From an uncultured Clostridia bacterium (GTDB taxonomy: Bacteria; Bacillota_A; Clostridia; Christensenellales; CAG-138), in NCBI GenBank assembly GCA_937877295.1, contig CALFIV010000038.1:1-13533 (forward strand): DNA of 13,533 bases. The letters run 5' to 3'. Below, piece by piece: positions 7,462 through 13,533 of this stretch. Each line of letters begins with the position of its first letter. The first letter of the stretch is position 1. The notes beneath the pieces were generated by a model that saw only the letters and a list, made by a program, of their open reading frames with translations, did not search any database and was not told the DNA's origin. The position numbers and the translations under genes were made by a program.

Positions 7462-9261
7462 ATGGAAACGAATGAAAGAAAAGTTCTGCTCTCCTTGAAG
7501 AACGTCGAAGTCAAGTTCAACGTCCGCGGCCGTATTCTGACGGCGATCCGTCACGTTTCGCTGGATGTGTATGAAAACGAATCGCTTGCGATCGTCGGCG
7601 AGTCCGGATCGGGCAAATCCGTCCTGACCAAGACCTTTGCGGGCATGCTCGAAACAAACGGCTTCATCTCCGACGGTACGATCATCCTCGCAGACGACGA
7701 TATCGCGGAAACCAACGTCAAGCTGACGTCGTACAATAAGTCGCTTCTGAATTATCTGCGCAACATGTTGAACAAGCTGTCGGTCAACGAACGCGGCGCG
7801 GCGGATTACAACAAGCTGCTCGAGAAGAAGAGAGAAATTCAGGCGGCGCAGAATCTGAGTCAGGATGAGGAAGCGGATTATACCGTCCGCATCAAGAGCC
7901 TGTCCGACGACATCGTCGACAAGAAGAACTACCTGCAAACGCTCGATTCGCGCAGCAAAGAGGACGCGCCGGAGATTGAGAAGACTACGGCGAAGATCAA
8001 GTCGCTGACAACCTCGCGCGATGCGCTTACAGCAGAACGCGACGGCATCATTGCCGCCCGCAAGAAGGCGTATGCAGAAGATGCAGCGCGCCGTCAGCAG
8101 GACGAGGATGAACTGAAAGCGCTGAAAGCGTCGATTGCGCAGAAGATTGCAACGCCCGATAAGGAAGGCAATCCGAACGGCCTCAGCGATGAAGTGCTCG
8201 CACGCAACGACAAGATCGCGAAGGATATTTTGCTCTCGATCGGCCGCTATCCGGCACGTGATCAGATCAAGTTCATCATCAAGCTGCGCAAAGCGTTCAA
8301 GCTCGCGATGCAGACCGGCGAGGATCTCAACAATCCCGACGTGCTCAACAAGATCTTTGAGGTCGCGACGTTCCGCGTTGAATACCGTTCCCTCGATGAG
8401 GAAAAGGGCATTCTGCACGGGTACGCCATCATCGACTGCGCCAAGGTCAAGTACACCGAAGACTGGCAGAAGATCCGCGGCCGCCGCATTGCAACGGTCT
8501 TCCAGGATCCTATGACGTCGCTGAACCCGATCATCCCGATCGGCAAGCAGATTATGACGGTCATTCTGAAGCACCAGAAGTGCTCCAAGGAGGAAGCCAA
8601 GCGCCGCACGCTTGATATCATGGGAAAGGTCGGTATCCCCGAACCGGAGAAGCGCTTTGACGACTATCCGTTCGAGTATTCCGGCGGCATGCGCCAGCGT
8701 ATCGTCATCGCGATCGCGCTGTCCTGCCAGCCGAAGATCCTGATCTGCGACGAGCCGACCACGGCTTTGGACGTGACCATTCAGGCACAGATCATCAAGC
8801 TGATCAAGGATCTGCAGCACGAACTCGGCTTTACCACCGTCTACATCACGCACGACCTCGGCGTTGTCGCAAACGTCGCAGAGCGCGTTGCGGTGCTTTA
8901 TGCAGGCCAGATCGTGGAGCTCGGCTCGGTTGAGGATATCTTCTACGATCCGCGGCATCCGTACACATGGGCGCTGCTTTCCTCGCTGCCGCAGCTGAGT
9001 GAAAAGGGCACAGACCTGTTCTCGATCCCGGGCACGCCGCCGTCCCTGTACAACAAGATCAAGGGCGACGCGTTTGCACCGCGTAACCGTTACGCAATGA
9101 AGATCGACCTCGAGGAAGAACCGCCGATGTTCCAGGTGTCCGAGACCCATTATGCAAAGACTTGGCTGCTGGATCCGCGCTCGCCGAAGATCGACAAACC
9201 CGTTTCGATCCAGAACTTGCATGAAAAGATGCTGAAGAGCCATGTGGAATTTGCAGAGTAA
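7462..9261 (+). CDS. oppD: OppD/DppD-family ABC ATPase with a long charged insertion
   Basis: An ATP-hydrolysing subunit of the importer, 599 residues where OppD is usually about 325-360. All ABC motifs are present: Walker A GESGSGKS at 46-53, Q-loop Q348 in [11 protein letters not shown], signature YSGGMRQR at 406-413, Walker B ILICDE with D430/E431, D-loop TALD, and switch H464 (THDLG). Between Walker A and the Q-loop an extra segment at about 92-325 replaces a short loop. Its first part (about 113-230) is rich in Lys, Glu, Asp, Ala and Gln with coiled-coil character ([28 protein letters not shown]); its second part (about 240-325) looks globular. The family then resumes at [16 protein letters not shown]. 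The oligo_HPY-type C-terminus is recognisable (IPGTPPSLY), but the usual GCPFxPRC reads [16 protein letters not shown] at 7448-7455, 6 nt before the ATG, fixes the start. Confidence 0.94.
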   Translation: METNERKVLLSLKNVEVKFNVRGRILTAIRHVSLDVYENESLAIVGESGSGKSVLTKTFAGMLETNGFISDGTIILADDDIAETNVKLTSYNKSLLNYLRNMLNKLSVNERGAADYNKLLEKKREIQAAQNLSQDEEADYTVRIKSLSDDIVDKKNYLQTLDSRSKEDAPEIEKTTAKIKSLTTSRDALTAERDGIIAARKKAYAEDAARRQQDEDELKALKASIAQKIATPDKEGNPNGLSDEVLARNDKIAKDILLSIGRYPARDQIKFIIKLRKAFKLAMQTGEDLNNPDVLNKIFEVATFRVEYRSLDEEKGILHGYAIIDCAKVKYTEDWQKIRGRRIATVFQDPMTSLNPIIPIGKQIMTVILKHQKCSKEEAKRRTLDIMGKVGIPEPEKRFDDYPFEYSGGMRQRIVIAIALSCQPKILICDEPTTALDVTIQAQIIKLIKDLQHELGFTTVYITHDLGVVANVAERVAVLYAGQIVELGSVEDIFYDPRHPYTWALLSSLPQLSEKGTDLFSIPGTPPSLYNKIKGDAFAPRNRYAMKIDLEEEPPMFQVSETHYAKTWLLDPRSPKIDKPVSIQNLHEKMLKSHVEFAE

Positions 9262-9272
9262 GGAGACAGCAT

Positions 9273-10223
9273 ATGGAACAGAACGATAAAAAAGTATTAT
9301 TGTCGATCCAGAACCTGGACGTTGTCTTCGGTCACGGCAAAAAGGCGTTCAAAGCAGTCAACAATGTCAGCTTTGATATCTACAAGGGTGAAACGCTTTC
9401 ACTGGTCGGCGAATCCGGTTCGGGCAAGACGACCATCGGCCGCGCGATCATCCGCATCAACCCGTGCTCTGCCGGCGCGATCTACTATGACGGCAAGCGC
9501 ATTTCCGGCAAACTGTCCCGCAAGGCGGACCGCGAGGTCATCCGTAAGATTCAGATGATCTTCCAAGATCCTGCGGCGTCGCTGAACGAGCGCGCAACGA
9601 TCGAGTACATCATCTCCGAAGGTCTCTACAACTTCCATCTCTACAAGGATGAGAAGGACCGTATGGCGAAGGTGGAGCAGATCACCAAGGAAGTCGGCCT
9701 GCTGCCCGAGCATCTGACCCGCTATCCGCACGAGTTTTCCGGCGGTCAGCGTCAGAGAGTCGGCGTCGCGCGTTCCGTCGTCATGGAGCCTGAATTCATC
9801 ATTGCGGACGAACCGATTTCCGCACTGGATATGTCCATCCGTGCGCAGGTTCTGAACCTGTTGAAGAAGTTCCAGCAGGAGCGCGGACTCACGTATTTGT
9901 TCATCGCGCACGACCTCTCCATCGTCCGCTTCATCAGCGACCGTATCGTCGTTATCTACAAGGGACGCATTATGGAGATCGCAGAGAGCGAAGAGCTGTT
10001 CAAGTACCCGCTGCATCCGTACACCAAGTCGCTGATGTCGGCGATTCCGGTGCCCGATCCGATCATCGAGAAGAACAAAAAGCTGTTCGTCTACGAACCG
10101 AGCAAAATGCACGACTATTCCAAGGAACAGCCGGAGCTCGTGGATCTCGGCAACGGACATAAGGTGTTCGGCAGCCCGTCGGAAATCGAAGCGTACAAAA
10201 AGATCCGCTTTGCAAACGAGTAA
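9273..10223 (+). CDS. oppF: OppF/DppF-family ABC ATPase
   Basis: The partner ATPase of the importer, 316 residues, normal for OppF. Walker A GESGSGKT is at 46-53, the Q-loop glutamine is Q98 ([11 protein letters not shown]), the signature FSGGQRQR at 155-162, Walker B FIIADE with D179/E180, the D-loop SALD, and the switch His H213 (AHDLS). The C-terminal oligo_HPY-like region is short ([16 protein letters not shown]) and lacks the CxFxxRC motif; it ends in a [12 protein letters not shown] stretch like many Bacillota OppF proteins. Unlike its partner it carries no insertion, so the two nucleotide-binding subunits differ markedly in size. AAGGAGA at 9260-9266 overlaps the OppD stop, 6 nt before the ATG. 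It is the last gene of the operon before the terminator. Confidence 0.95.
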   Translation: MEQNDKKVLLSIQNLDVVFGHGKKAFKAVNNVSFDIYKGETLSLVGESGSGKTTIGRAIIRINPCSAGAIYYDGKRISGKLSRKADREVIRKIQMIFQDPAASLNERATIEYIISEGLYNFHLYKDEKDRMAKVEQITKEVGLLPEHLTRYPHEFSGGQRQRVGVARSVVMEPEFIIADEPISALDMSIRAQVLNLLKKFQQERGLTYLFIAHDLSIVRFISDRIVVIYKGRIMEIAESEELFKYPLHPYTKSLMSAIPVPDPIIEKNKKLFVYEPSKMHDYSKEQPELVDLGNGHKVFGSPSEIEAYKKIRFANE

Positions 10224-10238
10224 AGCACAGCAATCCAT

Positions 10239-10272
10239 GGCAGCCGGTCGTTAAGCGGTCGGCTGCCTTTTT
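10239..10272 (+). terminator. Rho-independent terminator closing the opp operon
   Basis: GGCAGCCG (10239-10246) pairs perfectly with CGGCTGCC (10260-10267), with a 13-nt loop and five T residues. It begins 15 nt after the oppF stop. The ribosome binding site of the next gene starts 2 nt after the T-tract, so that gene probably depends on read-through from opp; no promoter is visible in the 65-nt gap. Confidence 0.88.
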
Positions 10273-10288
10273 CGGAGGATGGATCATC

Positions 10289-11509
10289 ATGGAAGTGGAA
10301 GTCAGCGGAAAACATATCAAACTGCGGTTCGTCCTGTTTATCCTTGCGTTCGTGGTCGGCGTCGTTGCCTTCGGCATCGGGTTCTATCATCTGACCAACA
10401 GAGAAACAGGTTATTATGAGGTTAAAGCGACGAACGATGAAACTGCGCCGACATATGCAAACGGGTATTCTTTCTACTGCTATATCGATGGCAGCAGCAA
10501 TGAGATCAAAACAAATCTCACAAAGATCAACAGCTTGTATTCGGAATCACTCGGTCGGATTTCCCGGCTGCTCGATCCGTTGGAAACCTATGACGGATAT
10601 GTCAATCTCGCGACGCTGAACGGGCATATCGGCGAGGACGTGGCATTGCCCGCAGAGTTGTACGAGATCCTTTCCGATGCGGCGGCGCGCTGCGAAGGAA
10701 CGGAGATCTCGATCTTTGACGGCGCATTGCGTGCGTTGTGGACGGAAGCGTTGTATCTGGAAGAGCCGGAGGCGTTTGACCCCATCCGCGATGCGTTCCA
10801 GCGGGAGCGTATGCAAGCGGCACGGGACGCAGCGCGTAAGCCGGGTGCGGTTCGATTGGTGTTTGTCGACGCATCAACGCATACCGTTCGACTGGAAGTA
10901 TCCGACGCGTACCGCGCGACGATGAACAAATATGAAATCGAAGCGCCGGTTCTGGACCTCGGATTGCTGCGCGAGGCGTATACGCTGCGCTATGTATATC
11001 ATAAGCTCGCAGATAACGGGATGACACAGGGATACTTTATGACCGTCGACGGTCTGACCGTCATGCTGCCCGATACCGAAAGTGCGCAGATTGTCGTGTA
11101 TGGATACGAAAATGATCGGCTGACGCCGGCTGCCGGCTTTACCATCGGAGGGGGCAACGCATGCTGCGTGCTGCGCTCGTTCTCCAACGGTGACAACGGG
11201 TATTATACGATCGACGGAATTCTGCGTCATCCGTATCCCGGCCCGGATGAAGAACCGAACCGCTGGATTCTGACCGCTTGGTCCGTGTCCTCAGCGGGCG
11301 ACATCGTAGGAACTGCGCTTTCTGCACTGTCTCTTTATGCAGCGCCGTATGAGAAAGCGGAGCAGACCGTCTCGGAGCTCGCCTCAAAGCAGATTTCGGC
11401 AGCGTATATTGCTGTGGATGCGCCGAAGACCGTCGTCGTCGATTCGCTGCATAAAACCGATACGGTCGTTTCTGCCGAAAACGGGTATGAACTGATCACG
11501 GTCGATTGA
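10289..11509 (+). CDS. Membrane-anchored, divergent ApbE-like protein (FAD:protein FMN transferase fold)
   Basis: A 406-residue protein with a short cytoplasmic N-terminus, one membrane helix at about 13-33, and the rest outside the membrane. The order of motifs follows the ApbE family: residues 104-151 (VNLATLN, VALPAELYEILSDA, then FDGALRALW for the usual FDPTvgPLvdLW); LDLGLLREAY at 222-231 for DLGGIAKGY; and SAGDIVGTALSAL at 335-347 for LADALSTA. The last keeps the D-x3-T pair (D338, T342) that holds the metal in ApbE. The GG and KG of the second motif are changed to GL and RE, so FAD binding or transferase activity may be altered or lost. ApbE proteins attach FMN to Thr/Ser of extracytoplasmic redox proteins; no such target is visible here. 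GGAGG at 10274-10278 lies 10 nt before the ATG. Position just after the opp terminator hints at, but does not prove, a shared role. Confidence 0.62.
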   Translation: MEVEVSGKHIKLRFVLFILAFVVGVVAFGIGFYHLTNRETGYYEVKATNDETAPTYANGYSFYCYIDGSSNEIKTNLTKINSLYSESLGRISRLLDPLETYDGYVNLATLNGHIGEDVALPAELYEILSDAAARCEGTEISIFDGALRALWTEALYLEEPEAFDPIRDAFQRERMQAARDAARKPGAVRLVFVDASTHTVRLEVSDAYRATMNKYEIEAPVLDLGLLREAYTLRYVYHKLADNGMTQGYFMTVDGLTVMLPDTESAQIVVYGYENDRLTPAAGFTIGGGNACCVLRSFSNGDNGYYTIDGILRHPYPGPDEEPNRWILTAWSVSSAGDIVGTALSALSLYAAPYEKAEQTVSELASKQISAAYIAVDAPKTVVVDSLHKTDTVVSAENGYELITVD

Positions 11510-11523
11510 TCGGCAAGCGTAAC

Positions 11524-11559
11524 AGAGCTGTTTCGAATCCGTTCGGACAGCTCTTTTTT
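11524..11559 (+). terminator. Rho-independent terminator after the ApbE-like gene
   Basis: AGAGCTGT (11524-11531) pairs with ACAGCTCT (11547-11554). An inner stem CGAA/TTCG closes a TCCG loop, and six T residues end at 11559. It begins 14 nt after the stop codon. Confidence 0.92.
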
Positions 11560-11634
11560 GATGCCGACGACCGGCAAAATATTGTATATAATTTGACAGA
11601 AAACCGGAAATATTCAAAAAACATGCGCAAACCG

Positions 11635-11663
11635 TTGACAATTTTTGTAAAGAGTGTTATCGT
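11635..11663 (+). promoter_or_regulatory. Promoter candidate for a small RNA
   Basis: A consensus TTGACA at 11635-11640 is followed after exactly 17 nt by TATCGT (11658-11663), which matches 4 of 6 bases of TATAAT. Transcription would start near 11670. A dyad, GAGTGTT (11652-11658) / AACGCTC (11667-11673) with one G-U pair, straddles the -10 and the expected start and could be an operator or a 5' hairpin. No plus-strand protein gene follows, so this promoter would serve only the structured element downstream. Confidence 0.55.
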
Positions 11664-11669
11664 TAGAAC

Positions 11670-11826
11670 GCTCAAAAGAGAGCAGAAAAGGCAACAATTC
11701 GGATGGACTGCATCGGCATGCGTGCAAATGGAACTCCATCACACACCCCGCGTACGCAGAACCGGACGCGGCCCATCCGAATTGTTGCCGGGAAAAGAGC
11801 TGCCGGAATGTTTCGGCAGCTCTTTT
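11670..11826 (+). ncRNA. Candidate small structured RNA with own promoter and terminator
   Basis: The core is a perfect 17-bp inverted repeat: GGCAACAATTCGGATGG (11690-11706) and its exact reverse complement at 11773-11789. The 66 nt between the arms can form three more hairpins: 11709-11713 with 11718-11722 (CGGC loop, one G-U), 11728-11731 with 11736-11739, and CCGCGT (11748-11753) with ACGCGG (11766-11771). Together this makes a four-way, cloverleaf-like fold. A terminator begins 4 nt after the long stem. A promoter lies at the right distance upstream, giving a transcript of about 157 nt. No convincing open reading frame fits. I do not recognise the family: it lacks the visible hallmarks of SRP RNA, hammerhead or pistol. 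An alternative is a small palindromic mobile element. The 5' end is inferred from the promoter. Confidence 0.45.
11793..11826. terminator. Bidirectional rho-independent terminator between the RNA candidate and mgtE
   Basis: AAAAGAGCTGCCG (11793-11805) pairs perfectly with CGGCAGCTCTTTT (11814-11826) across an 8-nt loop. The plus strand ends in TTTT at 11823-11826 and the minus strand in TTTT at 11796-11793, so it can stop the RNA candidate and also mgtE, whose stop codon is 10 nt away. Confidence 0.9.
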
Positions 11827-11835
11827 ATACAATTG

Positions 11836-13236
11836 TTACAGTTTCGGGACGATCATCAGCGCAAGGCCGAACAGCAGCAGCAGAGAGGTGACATCGACGA
11901 TCGTTGTGATGAACGGACCGGCCATGACCGCAGGGTCAAAGCCGACCTTCTTTGCAAGGATCGGCAGCGTGCAGCCGATGAACTTTGCGAGGACGACGGT
12001 GCTCATCAGTGCAATGGAGACGGTGACCGCGATCAGCAGGTACGGCACAAACTGATTGTTGAAGCTGTTGTGATAGGTAATCACGTACATCAGCATCATC
12101 TTACCGAAGTTGACGACAGCAAGCGTTGCGCCTGCAAGCAGCGAAATGCGCAGCTCCTTCCAGATCACGCGGGGCAGATCGGAGAATTCGATCTCCCCGA
12201 GGGACAGCCCGCGGATGATTGTGACAGACGCCTGATTGCCGGCGTTGCCGCCGGTATCCATCAGCATCGGGATGCAGGCAAGCAGCATTGCGCTGATAAA
12301 CGCTTGAAACTGCACAGACATCAGGTTGCTGAAATGGTTGATGACCAGCTCAGTGAAGATCGCAGCGATCATCAAAATGGACAGCCATGGGATGCGGTGC
12401 ACATAGAGCGAAAGCACGCCGGTCTTGAGGTACGGCTTGTCGGACGGCGTAATAGCAGCCATCTTTTCGATGTCCTCGGTTGCCTCTTCCTGCAGGACGT
12501 CGATTGCGTCGTCGACCGTGACGATACCGACGAGACGGTTTTCGCCGTCCACGACCGGCATGGCGATGAGGTCGTATTTCGAAAGCATTTGCGCCACGGT
12601 CTCCTGATCGTCCATCGTCTTGCAGGAGATCACGTTCTGATCGGCCAGTTCGCCGATCTGCATATCCGGCTGCGCAAGAATCAGCTTGCGGATGGTGACA
12701 TATCCGTAGAGCGTACGGTCTGCGCGGGTCACGTAGCAGATATTGATCGTTTCCTTATCGATGCCGGTACGGCGGATCGCCTTGATGGCGTCCTCAACCG
12801 TGATGTTCGGACGCAGCTCGACGTATTCCGTCGTCATCATGGAGCCCGCCGAATCGTCCGGATACTTCAACAGTTCGTTGATCAGCTTGCGCGTGTCGGG
12901 ATCGGCCTGCGCAAGGATGCGCTTTACGACGTTTGCCGGCATCTCTTCCACGATGTCGACGGCGTCGTCGATGTACAGCTCGTCGATGACCTCCTTGAGC
13001 TCGCTGTCGGAGAAGCCCTTGATCAGCGTCTCCTGCAAGTCGCTGTCCATCTCGACGAACGTATCCGCCGCCAGCTCCTTGGGCAGCAGACGGAACAAAC
13101 GCGGCAGCATTTCCGGCTCAAGATCGTCGAAGAGCGCGGCAATATCCGCAGCGTTCATCGTAATCAGAATGTCGCGCAGCGTTCCGTATTTTTTGGATTC
13201 GATCAATGCGGTAATTGCGGTTGCTAAATTTGCCAT
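11836..13236 (-). CDS. mgtE: MgtE magnesium channel/transporter
   Basis: A full-length, 466-residue MgtE, the Mg2+-gated Mg2+ channel of the cytoplasmic membrane. The N-terminal superhelical MgtE_N domain covers about 15-120, rich in acidic residues (DDAVDIVEEMP). Two CBS domains follow at about 125-250, starting at DDSAGSMMTTEYVEL. The C-terminal pore domain of five membrane helices runs from about 280. Pore hallmarks are MDTGGNAGNQA at 326-336 and FDPAVMAGPFITTIVDVTS near 433-451, where D434 matches the conserved pore Asp that contacts Mg2+. Nothing is missing. AAAGGAGG lies 9 nt before the ATG at 13236, inside a hairpin. The gene is convergent with the ApbE-like gene and RNA candidate, has its own promoter about 245 nt upstream, and ends at a bidirectional terminator. 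The usual Bacillota regulator, an M-box riboswitch, is not recognisable in the leader. Confidence 0.97.
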   Translation of the reverse strand: MANLATAITALIESKKYGTLRDILITMNAADIAALFDDLEPEMLPRLFRLLPKELAADTFVEMDSDLQETLIKGFSDSELKEVIDELYIDDAVDIVEEMPANVVKRILAQADPDTRKLINELLKYPDDSAGSMMTTEYVELRPNITVEDAIKAIRRTGIDKETINICYVTRADRTLYGYVTIRKLILAQPDMQIGELADQNVISCKTMDDQETVAQMLSKYDLIAMPVVDGENRLVGIVTVDDAIDVLQEEATEDIEKMAAITPSDKPYLKTGVLSLYVHRIPWLSILMIAAIFTELVINHFSNLMSVQFQAFISAMLLACIPMLMDTGGNAGNQASVTIIRGLSLGEIEFSDLPRVIWKELRISLLAGATLAVVNFGKMMLMYVITYHNSFNNQFVPYLLIAVTVSIALMSTVVLAKFIGCTLPILAKKVGFDPAVMAGPFITTIVDVTSLLLLFGLALMIVPKL

Positions 13237-13240
13237 AGCA

Positions 13241-13274
13241 GTCTTCCTCCTTTATGTGAATATAGGAGCAAGAC
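13241..13274 (-). promoter_or_regulatory. Hairpin masking the mgtE ribosome binding site
   Basis: In the mgtE mRNA, GUCUUGCUCCU (13274-13264) can pair with AGGAGGAAGAC (13251-13241): 10 of 11 positions pair, with one G-G mismatch and a 12-nt loop. The second arm contains the whole AGGAGG of mgtE, so this fold would block initiation. No T-tract follows, so control would be at translation and not by termination. Confidence 0.65.
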
Positions 13275-13290
13275 CCGCGTTTACGGGATC
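13272..13290 (-). promoter_or_regulatory. Competing hairpin overlapping the leader stop codon
   Basis: On the mRNA, CCCG (13287-13284) pairs with CGGG (13277-13274) around a UAAACG loop, extended by GA of the leader stop codon with UC at 13273-13272 across a bulged U. It shares bases 13272-13274 with the hairpin that masks the mgtE ribosome site, so the two cannot both form completely. A ribosome at the leader stop would melt it. Confidence 0.45.
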
Positions 13291-13378
13291 AGCAAAGGGT
13301 CGGCCGCCATAGGGGCACTTCCGAAGCATTCCCACGCAATTGCGGGCTTGCAGAGCCGGTACTACTGCCTGCATCCAT
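13289..13378 (-). CDS. 29-residue leader peptide upstream of mgtE
   Basis: A short reading frame in the mgtE leader, starting MDAGSSTGS and ending PLWRPTLC. Its ribosome site AAGGAGGTGG (13393-13384), with AGGAGGT ending 7 nt before the ATG, is nearly a perfect complement of the 16S rRNA end and better than that of mgtE itself. That makes chance unlikely and suggests real translation. The stop codon lies inside one hairpin and 15 nt before the arm of the next, which masks the mgtE ribosome site; this arrangement is typical of translational attenuation. The peptide has no signal sequence or membrane segment. It is not obviously like the acidic/proline-rich MgtL of enterobacteria, though it has three Pro codons and one Trp near its end (VPLWRP). 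Whether the conserved entity is the peptide or the RNA cannot be told from one sequence. Confidence 0.55.
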   Translation of the reverse strand: MDAGSSTGSASPQLRGNASEVPLWRPTLC

Positions 13379-13450
13379 GACAGCCACCTCCTTTTTATGA
13401 AATGAGGATTGAAATATGAAGAATGAAGAATGGTTGAGAATTATCCTTCG

Positions 13451-13468
13451 GAAAATCTTTCGATCTTC
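13451..13468 (-). other. GNRA-capped hairpin near the 5' end of the mgtE transcript
   Basis: On the minus strand, GAAGATC and GATTTTC pair over 7 bp (one G-U) around a GAAA tetraloop, about 6 nt after the predicted transcription start. Such 5' hairpins can protect mRNAs from decay. Between it and the leader peptide lies an A/T-rich tract with ATTCTTC twice in tandem; I see no further structure there. Confidence 0.4.
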
Positions 13469-13480
13469 ATACTTTCTCTT

Positions 13481-13509
13481 ATTTTATTCCGTCCGGCGGG
13501 CATTGTCAG
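13481..13509 (-). promoter_or_regulatory. Promoter of mgtE and its leader
   Basis: On the minus strand, CTGACA (13509-13504) and TAAAAT (13486-13481) each match 5 of 6 consensus bases and are separated by exactly 17 nt. The predicted start near 13474 gives a leader of about 240 nt before the mgtE ATG, long enough for cis-regulation. Confidence 0.75.
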
Positions 13510-13533
13510 CGGAAAAGTTGCATTTTTCACAGG

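Noticed and set aside
6382..9243. A 953-codon open frame on the minus strand opposite oppC and oppD, and similar long antisense frames opposite the lipoprotein gene (2479-4713), the first gene and mgtE (11506-13227 on the plus strand)
   Set aside because: They mirror the codon pattern of clear genes on the other strand, are rich in Arg, His, Asp and Val, show no domain motifs, and lack ribosome binding sites.
11593..11621. A second TTGACA as a promoter
   Set aside because: No acceptable -10 lies 16-18 nt downstream; the correctly spaced bases are a run of A.
11690..11789. Inverted repeat as the ends of an insertion sequence
   Set aside because: Only 66 nt lie between the arms, with no transposase and no clear flanking target duplication. 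A tiny non-autonomous element is still possible, but the promoter and terminator favour an RNA gene.
13442..13471. A nine-codon frame (MKIERFSEG) at the 5' end of the mgtE leader
   Set aside because: It has only a weak purine run before the ATG, and the sequence is better explained as the GNRA-capped hairpin.
13237..13480. M-box (ykoK) Mg2+ riboswitch in the mgtE leader
   Set aside because: I looked for the conserved blocks I remember (such as GGUGAGGCUCC and AGUGCUAAAGCUC) and they are not there.

Overview
The window reads as a stretch of a Bacillota (Clostridia-type) chromosome, probably from an uncultured gut-type lineage. The grounds are strong Shine-Dalgarno sites (AAGGAGG) before most genes, a Gram-positive lipoprotein acting as ABC substrate binder, consensus sigma-70/sigma-A promoters, a moderately high GC content with GC-rich codon use, and many short rho-independent terminators. 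Order-level placement is a guess. There is no tRNA, rRNA, CRISPR array, transposase or phage gene.

Layout. (1) Positions 1-165 hold short palindromic intergenic repeats. (2) 166-2239 is a two-gene unit, a P-loop NTPase fused to a CYTH-like domain followed by a CPBP-family membrane protease, closed by a terminator at 2251-2281. (3) 2449-10272 is a complete oligopeptide-type ABC importer operon in the order substrate-binding lipoprotein, permease B, permease C, ATPase D, ATPase F. It starts at a consensus promoter, has hairpins after the lipoprotein gene, and ends at a terminator. (4) 10289-11509 is a membrane-anchored, divergent ApbE-like protein with its own terminator. (5) 11510-11835 is a gene-free gap with a promoter, a perfect 17-bp inverted repeat enclosing smaller hairpins, and a bidirectional terminator: a candidate small structured RNA. 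(6) 11836-13236 on the minus strand is the Mg2+ channel MgtE. Its roughly 240-nt leader carries a 29-codon open reading frame with a near-perfect ribosome binding site, then a hairpin that masks the mgtE ribosome binding site.

The main points of interest are four. The Opp importer is an elaborated variant. Its binding protein appears circularly permuted: the segment normally at the C-terminus lies just after the lipobox. OppB has about 190 extra extracytoplasmic residues. OppD has a charged insertion of about 230 residues between Walker A and the Q-loop and has lost the three cysteines of the usual C-terminal motif. The other points are the mgtE leader peptide with its overlapping hairpins, the candidate RNA at about 11670-11826, and the divergent ApbE-like gene. 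All functional statements come from reading motifs by eye; no database search was possible.
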